Shown here piece by piece: positions 29,186 through 38,114 of a stretch of DNA of 64,000 nucleotides (its first letter is position 1; every line of letters begins with the position of its first letter). The notes beneath the pieces are model-generated. The model did no database searches. It was not told where the DNA came from and worked only from the letters and a program-made list of their open reading frames with translations. Both the position numbers and the translations under genes were made by a program. This stretch comes from Hoeflea sp. BAL378 (GTDB taxonomy: Bacteria; Pseudomonadota; Alphaproteobacteria; Rhizobiales; Rhizobiaceae), in contig NZ_JRJG01000006.1 of assembly GCF_000759435.1 (NCBI RefSeq), forward strand, positions 62,001 through 126,000, written 5' to 3'.

Positions 29186-30109
29186 ATGAGCATGACACCA
29201 TATCCCCGCGACCTGATCGGTTACGGCCGGAGGACGCCGGACCCCCGATGGCCCGGCCAGGCCCATTGCGCGGTCCAGTTCGTCGTCAACTACGAGGAAG
29301 GCGGCGAAAGCTCGATCCTCGACGGCGATCCGGCATCCGAATCGCTGCTGTCGGAAATCGTCGGCGCGCAGGCCTGGCCCGGCCAGCGCAACATGAACAT
29401 GGAATCGATCTACGAATACGGGTCGCGCGCGGGCTTCTGGCGGCTCTGGCGGCTGTTCACCGAGCGCAGCATGCCGGTCACGGTCTATGGCGTGGCGCTC
29501 GCCCTGCAGCGCAATCCCGAAGCGGTCGCGGCAATGAACGAGGCGGGCTGGGAGATCGCCAGCCACGGCCTTCGCTGGCTCGAATACAAGGATTTCTCCG
29601 AAGCGGAAGAGCGGCGCCACATCGCCGACTGCGTCCGCATCCACACCGAGGTGACCGGGTCGCGGCCGCTGGGGATCTATCAGGGCAAGCCCTCGGTCAA
29701 CACGCTCAAGCTGGTGATGGAGGAGGGCGGCTTCGTCTATTCCGCCGATTCCTACGCCGACGAGCTGCCCTACTGGGTGCAGGGGCCGAACGGCCTGCAC
29801 CTGATCGTGCCCTACACGCTCGACGCCAACGACATGCGTTTCGCCACGCCGCAGGGCTTCAACTCGGGCGACCAGTTCTTCACCTATCTCAAGGACACGT
29901 TCGACGTGCTGATGGCCGAAGGTGCGGCGGGCAGCCCGAAGATGATGTCGGTCGGGCTTCACTGCCGGCTCGTCGGCCGGCCCGGCCGCGCCGCGGCGCT
30001 GGCGCGCTTCCTCGACTACGTCGCCTCCCACGACAAGGCCTGGGTCACCCGCCGCATCGACATCGCCAATCACTGGCACAAGCATCACCATCCGGAGGGC
30101 GTCCGATGA
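29186..30109 (+). CDS. puuE: PuuE-type allantoinase (polysaccharide deacetylase fold)
   Basis: A 307-residue metal-independent allantoinase of the PuuE family, which opens S-allantoin to allantoate. Segments typical of the family include YPRDLIGYGRRTPDPRWPG, VVNYEEGGESSILDGD, ESIYEYGSRAGFWRLW, WEIASHGLRWLEYKDF and IYQGKPSVNTLKL. Start at ATG 29186. It is the first gene of a coupled operon: its stop overlaps uraD by 4 bp, and allA and uraH follow. No signal peptide. Confidence 0.93.
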   Translation: MSMTPYPRDLIGYGRRTPDPRWPGQAHCAVQFVVNYEEGGESSILDGDPASESLLSEIVGAQAWPGQRNMNMESIYEYGSRAGFWRLWRLFTERSMPVTVYGVALALQRNPEAVAAMNEAGWEIASHGLRWLEYKDFSEAEERRHIADCVRIHTEVTGSRPLGIYQGKPSVNTLKLVMEEGGFVYSADSYADELPYWVQGPNGLHLIVPYTLDANDMRFATPQGFNSGDQFFTYLKDTFDVLMAEGAAGSPKMMSVGLHCRLVGRPGRAAALARFLDYVASHDKAWVTRRIDIANHWHKHHHPEGVR

Positions 30110-30603
30110 TCACGCGCGACAAATTCATCGAAACCTTCGGCGGCGTGTTCGAGCATTCGCCCTGGATCGCCGAACGGGCCTTCGATCAGGGCCATATTGC
30201 CGAGCCTTTGCGGGCCGGGCCGTTGCATGAGGCTCTCTGCACCGAGTTCCGCGGCGCGACCCTTGACGAGCGCCTCGCCGTGCTGCTGGCCCACCCGGAC
30301 CTGGCGGGCAAGCTCGCGATTGCCGGCGAACTGACCGAGCACTCGAAATCCGAGCAGGCCGGCGCCGGGCTCGACCGGCTGAGCGAGGCGGAACACGCCC
30401 GCTTCACCGACCTCAACACCCATTATGTGCGCGAGTTCGGCTTTCCCTTCATCATCGCGGTCAAGGGACTGACCAAGGAGGATATTCTCGCGGCCTTCGA
30501 GACCCGCATCGGCCATGACCGGGAAACCGAGTTCGAGACCGCCTGCGCCCAGGTCGAGAAGATCGCCGGCTTCCGCATCGCCGCCATCCTGGCGGAGGGG
30601 TGA
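30106..30603 (+). CDS. uraD: OHCU decarboxylase
   Basis: A 165-residue 2-oxo-4-hydroxy-4-carboxy-5-ureidoimidazoline decarboxylase, which makes S-allantoin from OHCU stereoselectively. The family motif HPDLAGK near residue 63 contains the catalytic histidine region, and EFGFPFIIAVKG is the C-terminal signature. It overlaps puuE by 4 bp (ATGA). Together with uraH it finishes urate breakdown to allantoin. Confidence 0.95.
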   Translation: MITRDKFIETFGGVFEHSPWIAERAFDQGHIAEPLRAGPLHEALCTEFRGATLDERLAVLLAHPDLAGKLAIAGELTEHSKSEQAGAGLDRLSEAEHARFTDLNTHYVREFGFPFIIAVKGLTKEDILAAFETRIGHDRETEFETACAQVEKIAGFRIAAILAEG

Positions 30604-30608
30604 ACGCC

Positions 30609-31100
30609 ATGCGGGAGCTTGAACTCGAACCGCTGACCGCCGAGGCCTTCGCGCCGTTCGGGACCGTGATGGATCCGGGCGCGGCCGAACGGCGCCTGAT
30701 CAATGAGGGCACCACCGAGCGCTTCCATGCGCTGGCGATGGCCGACACCGGCGGCCAGGGCGGGCGCGCCATCCTGTCGGTCTTCCGCGGCCAGCCGCGC
30801 GAGTTTCCCTACAAGATCCGGATGATGGAGCGGCATCCGCTCGGCAGCCAGGCGTTCTTTCCGCTGTCGAACCGGGAATGGATCGCCGTCGTCGCCCCCG
30901 ATGAGGACGGCAGGCCGGGCGAGCCGCGCGCGTTCAGGGTGCCCCGGGACATGGGCGTGCAGTATGGCCGCAACGTCTGGCATCACCCGCTGATCGCGGT
31001 GGGCCAGATATGCCAGTTCCTGGTGGTGGACCGCGAAGGCGAGGGCGACAATCTCGAGGAGATCGGCTATCCGGCGCCCTATGTGATTACCAAACCCTGA
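30609..31100 (+). CDS. allA: Ureidoglycolate lyase
   Basis: A 163-residue cupin-fold lyase that splits ureidoglycolate into glyoxylate and urea. Motifs include LTAEAFAPFGTVMD at the start and GVQYGRNVWHHPLIAVG, the cupin metal-site region. I choose ATG 30609, eight bases after AGGGG, instead of the GTG at 30600 that overlaps uraD's stop. The urea it releases would feed the urease encoded upstream in this window. Confidence 0.93.
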   Translation: MRELELEPLTAEAFAPFGTVMDPGAAERRLINEGTTERFHALAMADTGGQGGRAILSVFRGQPREFPYKIRMMERHPLGSQAFFPLSNREWIAVVAPDEDGRPGEPRAFRVPRDMGVQYGRNVWHHPLIAVGQICQFLVVDREGEGDNLEEIGYPAPYVITKP

Positions 31101-31170
31101 TTGACGCTGTTCCAGCGAGCTCTGCGCATCCTGCCTGATGCGCGGGGGCCGCAAGAGAGAGGAGACGAAG

Positions 31171-31545
31171 ATGTCCGCCCAGCCGCTTCCCACCGGACGC
31201 CTGACCACCCATGTTCTCGACACCGCCCGCGGCCGTCCCGCCGGCGGACTGGTGATCGAGCTTGTGCGGGTCGACGGCCTCGACCATCATCCGGTCAAGA
31301 CCGTGCGCACCAATGACGACGGCCGGGTCGATGCCCCGTTGCTCACCGGTACGGACATCGCCAGGGGCGTTTACGAGCTCAGGTTTCACGCCGGCGACTA
31401 TCTGCGCTCGACCGGCGCCGTGCTGCCGGAGCCGGCGTTTCTCGACGTCATCCCGATCCGCTTCGGCATCGCCGACACCTCGGCCCATTATCATGTGCCG
31501 CTGCTGATCTCGCCTTACAGCTACTCGACCTATCGCGGCAGCTAA
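31171..31545 (+). CDS. uraH: 5-hydroxyisourate hydrolase (transthyretin-like protein)
   Basis: A 124-residue transthyretin-related hydrolase that converts 5-hydroxyisourate, the product of PuuD, to OHCU. The start motif [16 protein letters not shown] and the C-terminal YRGS tetrapeptide, both diagnostic of the enzyme rather than the hormone carrier, are present. The histidine in TTHVL and the arginine in [10 protein letters not shown] fit the active site. ATG at 31171 follows GAGGAG. No signal sequence, so it is cytoplasmic. Confidence 0.96.
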   Translation: MSAQPLPTGRLTTHVLDTARGRPAGGLVIELVRVDGLDHHPVKTVRTNDDGRVDAPLLTGTDIARGVYELRFHAGDYLRSTGAVLPEPAFLDVIPIRFGIADTSAHYHVPLLISPYSYSTYRGS

Positions 31546-31769
31546 AGGCCGCGCGGCGCTGCCGGTCGCCCGGCGCGGGCGAAGGCTTTGGCGAAAACCG
31601 GGAAGCGGAAAAAGCGAAAGCCGCGTGGCAGTACATCCGTGCTCACGCGACTTATAAGCGATCTTCGAAGAGACCGCTGCTGACAAACAGCTTGCAGGAA
31701 CAGTGTTAACAAAGCGTTAAGACGGAAATGTGACGGTGCTGCATGAATTGGCGGAGCACGGGGGTCGGG
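31546..31769. other. Convergent intergenic region with a CtrA-type box and a hairpin
   Basis: A 224-bp gap between the 3' ends of uraH and the OsmC-family gene. It holds a hairpin near 31622-31650 (CGCGTG with CACGCG plus inner pairs) and a perfect TTAA-N7-TTAA box at 31705-31720. On the minus strand a 62-codon frame begins at 31636 (MYCHAAFAF...) with a weak ribosome site, which I do not accept as a gene without more evidence. Confidence 0.45.
31705..31720 (-). promoter_or_regulatory. Perfect CtrA-consensus site in a convergent gap
   Basis: On the minus strand the sequence is TTAACGCTTTGTTAAC, an exact match to TTAA-N7-TTAAC. No annotated gene begins downstream on either strand, so the transcript it would control is unknown. 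No good -10 element was seen at the standard distance. Confidence 0.45.
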
Positions 31770-32177
31770 TCAGGGGAGAAGGCTCTCGATCGACACCGCG
31801 ACGCCCCGCTGCAGCGAATTGCTGACCATGCAGCTCTCCCTTGCGCGATCGATGACCTCGGCGCAATCGCCGCCATCGGTGCGGGTGCAGGACACCTGCA
31901 TATGCGCGGCGGTGGTCACCAGCGGCTCTCCCTCGAGGGTGACCTTGACCGTGACTTCGACCGTGTCGAGATCCACGCCCATCTTCTCGGCCGTATAGCG
32001 CAGGTCGTTGCAGAAGCAGCCGCCGAGCGCCAGGCCCAGCATCTGCGCGCCATTGAAGCCGAGCCCCATGCCGCCGGCGCGGCCCTCGGGCCGGTCGATG
32101 ATCACCGTATGCCCGCCGGCCCAGCCCATGGCGGCGCGGGTTCCGCGCACATTGCGCAATTCCACGACAGCTTCCAT
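31770..32177 (-). CDS. OsmC-family protein
   Basis: A 135-residue OsmC/Ohr-like protein. The two conserved cysteine regions are LGGCFCND and QVSCTRTDGG, which in the family reduce organic hydroperoxides with thiols. ATG at 32177 is preceded by AGGAGG at a 6-base distance; the upstream TTG at 32183 overlaps that ribosome site and is not used. It lies 17 bp after guaD on the same strand and is probably cotranscribed with guaD and puuD, so it may protect against the peroxide or oxidants made during urate oxidation. That link is inference. Confidence 0.85.
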   Translation of the reverse strand: MEAVVELRNVRGTRAAMGWAGGHTVIIDRPEGRAGGMGLGFNGAQMLGLALGGCFCNDLRYTAEKMGVDLDTVEVTVKVTLEGEPLVTTAAHMQVSCTRTDGGDCAEVIDRARESCMVSNSLQRGVAVSIESLLP

Positions 32178-32194
32178 CTCCAACCTCCTGCGGA

Positions 32195-33490
32195 TCAGGC
32201 CGTGACGATTTCTCCGGCAATATAGACGTGCCGCACCGAGCGGTCATCCCCCATCGTCTGCAGCAGGAACAGTTCCTCCTCCAGCGTCTTCACCGTCTCC
32301 ATGCGGATGCGCATCGCCGGCGTGGCGCGGGCGTCGAGCGCGATGATGTCGGCGTCGCTGCCCGGCTCCAGCGTGCCGATGCGGTCGGCGAGCCCCAGCG
32401 CCTCGGCATTGCCGCGGGTGGCCTGCCAGAAGCTCTCGATCGGCGGCAGCCGGTGACTGCGCAATTGCTGGATCTTGTAGGCCTCGTCCATGGTCCTGAG
32501 CATCGAGTAGCTCGAGCCTCCGCCGATGTCGGTGGCCACCGCCGTGCGCACGCCATGTTCCTTGATCCGCCGGAGATCGAACAGGCCGGAGCCCAGGAAC
32601 AGGTTGGAGGTAGGGCAATGCACCGCCACCGCGCCGGCTTCGGCGATGGCCGCCATCTCCCGGTCCGACAGATGGATGGCGTGGCCGAGCAGCGTCTTGC
32701 GGGTCAGGAGCCCGTGAAGCGCATAGACATCGGTGTAATCCCTGGCCTCGGGATAGAGCTCCAGCGTGTAGGCGATCTCGGCGTTGTTTTCCGACAGATG
32801 CGTCTGGATCAGCAGGTCCGGATGCTCGCGCGCGAGCGTTCCCGCCGCCTCCAGTTGCGCGGGGCTCGAGGTGATGGCGAAGCGCGGCGTGATCGCCACG
32901 TGGTTGCGGCCCTTGCCGTGCCAGGCCTTGATCACCGCCCTGGTGTCGTCATAGCCCGATTGCGCGGTGTCGGTGAGCGCCTCCGGCGCGTTGCGGTCCA
33001 TCATCACCTTGCCGCCGACCATCAGCAGGTTGCGGCGCGTCGCTTCGGCAAAGAAGGCGTCCGCCGAGCCCCGGTGCACCGAGCAATAGGCCGCCGCCGT
33101 GGTCGTGCCGTGGCGCAGCAATTCGTCGAAGAACAGCTTCGCGAACCGCGCGGCGTGGTCCGCGTCGGCGAATTTCTGCTCCTCGACGAAGGTGTAGGTG
33201 CCAAGCCATTCGAGCAGGTTCGCGGCATAGCTCGCCGTCACCTGCATCTGCGGGAAATGGATGTGCGGATCGATGAACCCGGCCATAAGCAGCAGCGGCC
33301 GGTGATCGATCACCTCGACGCCCAACGGCGAAGCGAGCCGGACCTCGTCATAGGCGCCGCAGGCCGAGATCTTGCCGTTCTCGATCAGCACCGCGCCGTT
33401 GTCCTCGAACAGGTAGCTCCCATGGTCGTCGCGCGCCCCGGGCCGCGACCTGAAACTGAGCACCCGGCCGCGCAGAAGTCGTGCGGTCAT
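32195..33490 (-). CDS. guaD: Guanine deaminase
   Basis: A 431-residue zinc amidohydrolase converting guanine to xanthine and ammonia. Metal ligands H76 and H78 lie in FIDPHIHFPQ. Further family blocks are IQTHLSENNAEI, HCPTSNLFLGSG and VATDIGGGSSYSML, the last with the catalytic aspartate. Its ATG overlaps the end of puuD by 4 bp. The product xanthine is the substrate of XdhABC encoded at 40.7-44.6 kb. Confidence 0.95.
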   Translation of the reverse strand: MTARLLRGRVLSFRSRPGARDDHGSYLFEDNGAVLIENGKISACGAYDEVRLASPLGVEVIDHRPLLLMAGFIDPHIHFPQMQVTASYAANLLEWLGTYTFVEEQKFADADHAARFAKLFFDELLRHGTTTAAAYCSVHRGSADAFFAEATRRNLLMVGGKVMMDRNAPEALTDTAQSGYDDTRAVIKAWHGKGRNHVAITPRFAITSSPAQLEAAGTLAREHPDLLIQTHLSENNAEIAYTLELYPEARDYTDVYALHGLLTRKTLLGHAIHLSDREMAAIAEAGAVAVHCPTSNLFLGSGLFDLRRIKEHGVRTAVATDIGGGSSYSMLRTMDEAYKIQQLRSHRLPPIESFWQATRGNAEALGLADRIGTLEPGSDADIIALDARATPAMRIRMETVKTLEEELFLLQTMGDDRSVRHVYIAGEIVTA

Positions 33491-34725
33491 TGGCCGGCCT
33501 CGCCAGAGATCGCCGATTCGTACCAGGCCACGATCAGCGCCCGCTCCTGCGGTTCGACGAGAGTGACGTTGCCCGGCGGCATGGCGTGGCTGCGCCCGGC
33601 CTGGAGGTAGATGTCGCGCGCATGCCGGGCGATGTCGGCCGGGGTCTCGAGCCTCACGTTCTTGGGCGCGCGCGCGATCCCGTCCCAGAACGGCTCCGCC
33701 GCATGGCACATCGAGCAGCGGCCCATCACGGTCTCGGTGACGGCCTCGAAATGCGTGTTGGTGGCGAAGCGCTCGTGCACCGGCGCCAGGGCCGCCTCTT
33801 CCATCGTCTCTCCAGACCGCGGCAGGCTCGACAGCCAGATGATGACGGCAAACAGCGCGACGGTTGCGGCCCAGGTCCAGTGCGGCCGGCCCTTGCGGGC
33901 ATGCACGGTGTTGAACCAGTGGCGGATGGTCACGCCCATCAGGAACACCAGCGCCGCGATCAGCCAGTTCCACTCGGTGCCGAACGCCAGCGGATAGTGG
34001 TTGGACAGCATCAGGAAGATCACCGGCAGGGTGAGGTAGTTGTTGTGCAGCGAGCGCTGCTTGGCGATGCGGCCGTATTTCGGGTCCGGGGTGCGCCCGG
34101 CCTTGAGGTCGGCCACGACGATCTTCTGGTTGGGGATGATGATCATCGCCACATTGGCGGTCATGATGGTGGCGGTGAAGGCGCCGAGATGCAGGAGCGC
34201 CGCCCGCCCGGTGAACACCTGCGTGTAGCCCCAGGCCATCGCCACCAGCACGCCAAACAGCACCAGCATCAGCCCGGTGGTGCTGGCGCCTACCGGCGAC
34301 TTGCACAACTGATCGTAGATGATCCAGCCGGCGACGATCGAGGCGAGCGAGATGCCGATCGCCACCGGCGCCGTGACATCAAGCACGTTGACGTCGATCA
34401 GATAGAGTTCCGCCCCGGCATAATAGACCACGCACAGGAGCGCCACGCCCGACAGCCACGTGGCGTAGCTCTCCCATTTGAACCAGGTCAGGTGCTCGGG
34501 CAGGTTCGGCGGCGCCACCAGGTATTTCTGGATGTGGTAGAAGCCGCCGCCATGCACTTGCCATTCCTCGCCATGGGCGCCCTCGGGCAGGCCCGGCCGC
34601 TGCACCAGGCCCAGGTCGAGCGCGATGAAATAGAACGAGGACCCGATCCAGGCGATCGCCGTGATCACATGCAGCCAGCGCGTGGCGAAGCTGAGCCATT
34701 CCCACAGCAGCGGATAATCATACAT
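33487..34725 (-). CDS. puuD: PuuD-type membrane urate hydroxylase with C-terminal cytochrome c
   Basis: A 412-residue inner-membrane urate oxidase that turns urate into 5-hydroxyisourate and passes electrons to the respiratory chain, so it should make no hydrogen peroxide. About eight membrane segments span residues 10-300, with the start MYDYPLLWEWLSFATRWLHV typical of the family. A cytochrome c domain follows, with CSMCH around residue 335 and a likely Met ligand in SHAMPPGN. ATG at 34725 follows GAGGGG. It heads the puuD-guaD-osmC operon. Two inverted repeats lie upstream. Confidence 0.93.
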   Translation of the reverse strand: MYDYPLLWEWLSFATRWLHVITAIAWIGSSFYFIALDLGLVQRPGLPEGAHGEEWQVHGGGFYHIQKYLVAPPNLPEHLTWFKWESYATWLSGVALLCVVYYAGAELYLIDVNVLDVTAPVAIGISLASIVAGWIIYDQLCKSPVGASTTGLMLVLFGVLVAMAWGYTQVFTGRAALLHLGAFTATIMTANVAMIIIPNQKIVVADLKAGRTPDPKYGRIAKQRSLHNNYLTLPVIFLMLSNHYPLAFGTEWNWLIAALVFLMGVTIRHWFNTVHARKGRPHWTWAATVALFAVIIWLSSLPRSGETMEEAALAPVHERFATNTHFEAVTETVMGRCSMCHAAEPFWDGIARAPKNVRLETPADIARHARDIYLQAGRSHAMPPGNVTLVEPQERALIVAWYESAISGEAGQ

Positions 34726-34762
34726 CGGCGCCCCTCGCGTTTTGGTGCCCGTTCTTGTTGCG

Positions 34763-34775
34763 GCGCATGATGCGC
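34763..34775. repeat. Inverted repeat upstream of puuD
   Basis: GCGCAT-G-ATGCGC, a 6-bp palindrome around one base, 38 bases upstream of the puuD start. It is a candidate operator for a purine-catabolism regulator. Confidence 0.4.
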
Positions 34776-34834
34776 AATGCCGATCCGAATGGAAAGCCTG
34801 GTTTGGCTCCGGCCGCAATGAATCAGTTGATGGC

Positions 34835-34853
34835 GATTCCTGATAATGGAATC
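34835..34853. repeat. Inverted repeat GATTCC-N7-GGAATC upstream of puuD
   Basis: Two perfect 6-base arms separated by the AT-rich spacer TGATAAT, about 110 bp upstream of puuD and 95 bp from the end of emrB. The geometry fits a dimeric repressor site. Confidence 0.4.
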
Positions 34854-34947
34854 ATGTTTCGTCTATTCTCACACAATCCGCGGCCCGGCCACCGCCGCGC
34901 GTTGATTTGTCTCCTGCAGGCACCCGGACCGGCCCGGCCGCCGCGCG

Positions 34948-36483
34948 TCAATCCATGTGCGCGGCCGGGGGGGCGCCGGCCGGTGCGGCGTGCCGCGGCT
35001 TGCGCAGCATCAGCGCCAGCGGGATCGCCAGCAGCGTCACCATCATCATCAGCTTGAAATCGTTGTTGTAGGAAATCATCAGCGCCTGCTGGTTGACCAG
35101 CCCGTCGAGCACCTGCAGGCTTGCCGGATTGGTGGCGAAGCCGGGCATGATCTCCTGCAGCACCGGATTGAACGGGTTGATGAACACGCTGAGCTCCTGG
35201 TGGTTGATCTGCGTGTAGCGGGTCAGGAACAGGGTCACCACCGAAATGCCGATGGACGAGCCGATATTGCGCACCAGCGAGAACAGGCTCGCGGCGTCGG
35301 TGCGGAAGCGCACGTCGAGCGTGGCGAAGGCCACCGTCGACAGCGGCACGAACACCAGCCCCAGCCCCAATCCCTGGATGACGCCGGTCCAGATCACCGG
35401 GCCGCTGTCCATCTGCGGCGAGAAGCCGGTCATCATATAGAGCGACAGCGCGGTCAGGCTCAGCCCGGTGATCACCAGGTAGCGCGCGTCGACCATGCGC
35501 ACCAGCCGCCCCACGAGGATCATCGAGATCATGGTGCCCACGCCGCGCGGCGCCATCACCAGCCCGGTGGTGATGGTCGAGTAGCCGAACACATGCGACA
35601 GCATCGGCGGCAGCAGCGCAAGGCTCGCCAGAAGCACGATACCGACGACGAAGATCAGCACCAGGCCGGTGACGAAATTGCGGTCGGCGAAGATCTTCGG
35701 ATCGACGAAGGGCTCCCGGTCGGTCGCCACATGCACGATGAAGACCCACAGGCCGGTGATCGCCAGGGCAAGCTCGATCCAGATTTCCCAGGACGAGAAC
35801 CAGTCGACCTCGCCGCCGCGGTCGAGCATGAGCTGCAGCGCGCCGACGCCGAGCGAGAGCATGGCGAAGCCGAAGAAATCGAACCGGCGCACGCGCCTGG
35901 CCACTTCCGGCAGGTAGGCAGCGCAGCCCATGAAGGCGATGATGCCGACCGGCAGGTTGATGAAGAACACCCAGCGCCAGTTCAGCGTCTCGGTGAGCCA
36001 GCCGCCGAGCGTCGGGCCGATGATCGGGCCGACCATGATGCCCGCGCCCCAGATCGCCATGGCCTGTCCGTGCCGTTCCTTGGGGTTGATGTCGAGCAGG
36101 AAGGTCTGCGACAGCGGCACGATCGCCGCGCCGAACACGCCCTGCAGCAGCCGGAACGCCACCATGGTTTCGAGGCTCGGCGCCATGCCGCAGGCCATCG
36201 AGGTGACGGTGAAGCCGACGATGGTGATCAGGAACAGCTCGCGCCGGCCGACCCGGTCGGCGAGCCACCCCGTCACCGGCGTCATGATCGCGGCGGCGAC
36301 GATGTAGGAGGTCAGCACCCAGGTGATGGTGTCCTGCGAGGCGTCGAGATCGCCGGTCATCGACGGCAGCGCCACATTGGCGATCGTCGTGTCCAGCACC
36401 TGCATGATGGTGGCGAGCATGATCGACATCGTGATCAGCCCCCGGTGCGGCACCGTATGCCCGGGCTCTAGGGTCGTGCTCAT
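34948..36483 (-). CDS. emrB: EmrB/QacA-type DHA2 family drug efflux MFS transporter
   Basis: A 511-residue inner-membrane transporter with 14 predicted helices, proton-driven. Diagnostic features are the DHA2 opening IMQVLDTTIANVALPSM, GWLADRVGRRELF (MFS motif A), WRWVFFINLPVGI and, in the second half, RNIGSSIGISVVTLF. With the EmrA-type adaptor encoded upstream (24 bp gap) it would form a tripartite efflux system reaching an outer-membrane channel. Regulation by the adjacent MarR gene is likely. Confidence 0.93.
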   Translation of the reverse strand: MSTTLEPGHTVPHRGLITMSIMLATIMQVLDTTIANVALPSMTGDLDASQDTITWVLTSYIVAAAIMTPVTGWLADRVGRRELFLITIVGFTVTSMACGMAPSLETMVAFRLLQGVFGAAIVPLSQTFLLDINPKERHGQAMAIWGAGIMVGPIIGPTLGGWLTETLNWRWVFFINLPVGIIAFMGCAAYLPEVARRVRRFDFFGFAMLSLGVGALQLMLDRGGEVDWFSSWEIWIELALAITGLWVFIVHVATDREPFVDPKIFADRNFVTGLVLIFVVGIVLLASLALLPPMLSHVFGYSTITTGLVMAPRGVGTMISMILVGRLVRMVDARYLVITGLSLTALSLYMMTGFSPQMDSGPVIWTGVIQGLGLGLVFVPLSTVAFATLDVRFRTDAASLFSLVRNIGSSIGISVVTLFLTRYTQINHQELSVFINPFNPVLQEIMPGFATNPASLQVLDGLVNQQALMISYNNDFKLMMMVTLLAIPLALMLRKPRHAAPAGAPPAAHMD

Positions 36484-36507
36484 GGATCTTGCCTTCCGGG
36501 CGGAGGA

Positions 36508-37635
36508 TTATTCCGCGGCCTTGGCGCTGCTGAAGAAATCGCCGAAGCTGCGGCTTGCCTCGGTGTCCACGGTCACCGTGGCGCTGAGCCCCGATCGCGC
36601 CAGGATCTTGGCCTCGGGATCCACGAGCTTGAGGCGGACCGGAATCCGCTGGGTCACCTTGACCCAGTTGCCGGTGGCGTTCTGCGCCGGCAGGAGCGAG
36701 AACTCCGCGCCGGTGCCGGCGCCGATCGAATCCACCGTCGCCCTGAAGGTGCGGTCGGGATAGACGTCGAACACCACTTCGGCCGACTGGTCGGGCTGCA
36801 TGTGGGCGAGCTGCGGTTCCTTGAAATTGGCGTCGATCCAGGGATCGGTCGTCTCGACGATGGAGAACAGCGAGGCGCCGGGCGAGACATATTCGCCCGG
36901 ACGGAAGGACGAGGCCTGGTAGACCAGGCCGTCCGCTGGCGCGCGCACGGTCGCCGCGGCGAGATTGTAGGCGGCCTTGTCGCGGGCGGCGATCGCGGCC
37001 GCGACCATCGGGTGGGCATCGATGTCGCCGTCCAGGCTGTTGGCGAGCGCCGCCTTGGCGGTCGACACCGACTGGGTGGCGGCGATCAGGTCCTGGTTGG
37101 CCTTCTGCGCCGTGTGCCGCGCGTCGTCGAGCGACGATGCCGTTGCCACGCCCTTGGCGGCGAGCGAGGTCTGGCGGGCGAGATTGTCGTCGAAATACTT
37201 GGCGTCGTCCGCGGCGATCCGTTCCTGGGTCACCGCCTGCGTGTAGGCGGCCCGGAGCTGGATGACGTTGAGCCGGGCGCTTTCCACCGCGGCATTGGCC
37301 TGGTTGAGCGCGATCTGCAGCGGTTCCGGGTCGACCTGGAACAGCACGTCGCCCTGCTTGACGGGCACGTTCTCGCTCACATTGACGCTCACCACCCGGC
37401 CGGCGATCTCGCTGGCGATGGTGATCCGCGACAGCCTGAGATTGGCGTTCTCGGTCTCCTCGAAGCGGCCGCCATGGATCCAGACATAGGCGCCGGCGCC
37501 GACCAGCAGGGCGGGCACCAGGGCCATCAGCAGGTTGCGGCGAAAGCGCGAGCGTGTCTTTTCCGGCGCGGCCTGCGGATCGGTCCGGCCGGTGGAAAGG
37601 GAGTTGGCTGAAACGGGTTTGACGGGGGCGTTCAT
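36508..37635 (-). CDS. emrA: EmrA-type membrane fusion (HlyD family) efflux adaptor
   Basis: A 375-residue HlyD-family adaptor. One membrane anchor sits at residues 36-53 (LMALVPALLVGAGAYVWI), and the rest is periplasmic. The biotinyl-lipoyl-like halves flank a coiled-coil hairpin at about residues 100-200, and the second half holds RAPADGLVYQ and the beta-barrel segment FKEPQLAHMQPDQ. It links EmrB to an outer-membrane tunnel. It is 2 bp after the marR stop codon and 24 bp before emrB. Confidence 0.92.
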   Translation of the reverse strand: MNAPVKPVSANSLSTGRTDPQAAPEKTRSRFRRNLLMALVPALLVGAGAYVWIHGGRFEETENANLRLSRITIASEIAGRVVSVNVSENVPVKQGDVLFQVDPEPLQIALNQANAAVESARLNVIQLRAAYTQAVTQERIAADDAKYFDDNLARQTSLAAKGVATASSLDDARHTAQKANQDLIAATQSVSTAKAALANSLDGDIDAHPMVAAAIAARDKAAYNLAAATVRAPADGLVYQASSFRPGEYVSPGASLFSIVETTDPWIDANFKEPQLAHMQPDQSAEVVFDVYPDRTFRATVDSIGAGTGAEFSLLPAQNATGNWVKVTQRIPVRLKLVDPEAKILARSGLSATVTVDTEASRSFGDFFSSAKAAE

Positions 37636-37637
37636 GG

Positions 37638-38108
37638 TCAGGCCTGAATCTTGAGGTCGGGGCAGAGGGAGCTGGGTTCGTCGGAGGACAGGTTCTCGAC
37701 CACCCGGGCAAGCGCTGAGACCAGCGCCTGCTTCTGGGAGTCGTCGAGGCCTGCCATCGCTTCGCTGTAGACATCCCCGGCCGCCGCCTTGATCGAGGAA
37801 TAGGCCGCAAGGCTCTTCTCCGTGGGCGCCACCAGCTTGACCCGGCGGTCGGTCTCGTGCGGACGGCGCTCGACCCAGCCGGCCTGCTCCATCCGGTCGA
37901 TCAGCCGCGAAACGCTGATCGGCTCGATTTCCATGAGTTCGGCAAGGCGGGCCTGGGTGGTCTTCTGCTCGCGCACGACCTTCACCAGCAGCCGCCACTG
38001 CGCCGAAGACAGCCCGTGCTCCTCGCCGCGCGCGTCAAACCGCTTGCGCAGCAGCCGGGCGGCGTCGTGCAGAAGCAGGCCGAATTGGTCGATGGGGGGC
38101 GTTTTCAT
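37638..38108 (-). CDS. MarR-family transcriptional regulator of the emrAB operon
   Basis: A 156-residue winged-helix MarR regulator. The DNA-recognition helices are in LAELMEIEPISVSRLIDRME, and the wing is RRPHETDRRVKLV, with the conserved DRR. It is the first gene of a marR-emrA-emrB operon and probably represses it, releasing on drug binding. A perfect 14-bp palindrome sits in its promoter (38123-38136). The predicted transcription start coincides with the start codon, and no ribosome site is visible. Confidence 0.9.
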   Translation of the reverse strand: MKTPPIDQFGLLLHDAARLLRKRFDARGEEHGLSSAQWRLLVKVVREQKTTQARLAELMEIEPISVSRLIDRMEQAGWVERRPHETDRRVKLVAPTEKSLAAYSSIKAAAGDVYSEAMAGLDDSQKQALVSALARVVENLSSDEPSSLCPDLKIQA

Positions 38109-38114
38109 AAGCGC

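Noticed and set aside
31448-31636. 62-codon minus-strand frame after the CtrA box (MYCHAAFAF...)
   Set aside because: It runs into the uraH coding region on the other strand, its ribosome site is weak and the tail is Arg/Ser/Cys-rich, so it is probably not a gene, though a transcript is possible.
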